Source: SCGC-AG-212-J23 sp036406675 (GTDB lineage: Bacteria; Pseudomonadota; Gammaproteobacteria; Burkholderiales; SG8-39). From it: DNA of 5,171 nt. This document shows positions 5,142 to 5,171 of the stretch, piece by piece. The notes under the pieces were generated by a model. The model was not told the DNA's origin. It searched no databases and worked only from the letters and a program-made list of their open reading frames with translations. How positions within the stretch are numbered: position 1 is the stretch's first letter; every line of letters starts with the position of its first letter. Where the stretch lies: contig DASXAO010000151.1 in the NCBI GenBank assembly GCA_036406675.1, positions 1 to 5,171 on the forward strand, written 5' to 3'. Made by a program: the position numbers and the translations under genes.

Positions 5142-5171
5142 TCAGACCGCTTCGAAGCGCAGCCGCTTGAT
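5142..5171 (-). CDS. Possible 3' end of a minus-strand gene
   Basis: Read on the minus strand from the right edge, the last bases give nine codons (IKRLRFEAV) and a TGA at 5144-5142. Almost every codon ends in G or C (ATC, AAG, CGG, CTG, CGC, TTC, GCG, GTC; GAA is the exception), as in the other genes here. The frame would converge on the DUF1330 gene with a 24-bp gap. Too little is visible to name a family, and a nine-codon open stretch can occur by chance. Confidence 0.4.
   Translation of the reverse strand: MKRLRFEAV

Noticed and set aside
1..5171. CRISPR array, tRNA, rRNA, insertion sequence or attachment site
   Set aside because: I saw no regularly spaced repeats, cloverleaf, conserved rRNA segment, transposase or target-site duplication.

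Overview
This GC-rich window (about two-thirds G+C by eye, strong G/C bias at third codon positions) looks like chromosome of a proteobacterium, most likely a betaproteobacterium. That placement is an inference from codon style, TAGAAT-type -10 boxes and gene families; no rRNA or other phylogenetic marker is present. No mobile element, CRISPR array, tRNA or rRNA was found.

Layout. (1) Bases 1-192 hold the 3' end of a type II NADH dehydrogenase gene. (2) Bases 224-982 and 987-2747 form a tight two-gene unit: a Tat-signal-bearing gluconate 2-dehydrogenase subunit 3 family protein, then a GMC-type flavoprotein with a four-cysteine cluster. Together they match the small and catalytic subunits of periplasmic FAD-dependent sugar or sugar-acid dehydrogenases. 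The cytochrome c subunit that usually completes such enzymes is not in the window. (3) A ROK-family sugar kinase closely resembling E. coli fructokinase Mak lies on the minus strand (2750-3607), converging on the flavoprotein gene with only 2 bp between stop codons. (4) A divergent spacer of about 146 bp with a 9-bp inverted repeat separates it from a small glycine-zipper lipoprotein gene (3754-3984), which ends in a strong intrinsic terminator. (5) Next comes an unrecognised HEPN-like helical protein (about 4108-4743). Its frame has no ATG, GTG or TTG before codon 83, but it has a well-placed ribosome binding site in front of a CTG. (6) An 80-bp spacer with a palindrome, overlapping alternative hairpins and a 14-bp imperfect tandem repeat leads to a DUF1330 gene (4824-5117). 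(7) The last 30 bases read as the 3' tip of a minus-strand gene.

How the genes may work together. The subunit 3 and GMC pair would act in the periplasm: the Tat signal of the small subunit probably carries the leaderless flavoprotein across the membrane, and substrate electrons then pass to the respiratory chain. The NADH dehydrogenase just upstream also feeds quinone, so the left third has a respiratory theme. The fructokinase-like gene adds a sugar theme, but its opposite orientation argues against co-transcription. The right half is a set of small, apparently independent genes. I see no clear evidence of a new multi-gene system. The best leads are the possible CTG-started HEPN-like gene, the structured leader of the DUF1330 gene, and the dehydrogenase lacking a cytochrome partner.
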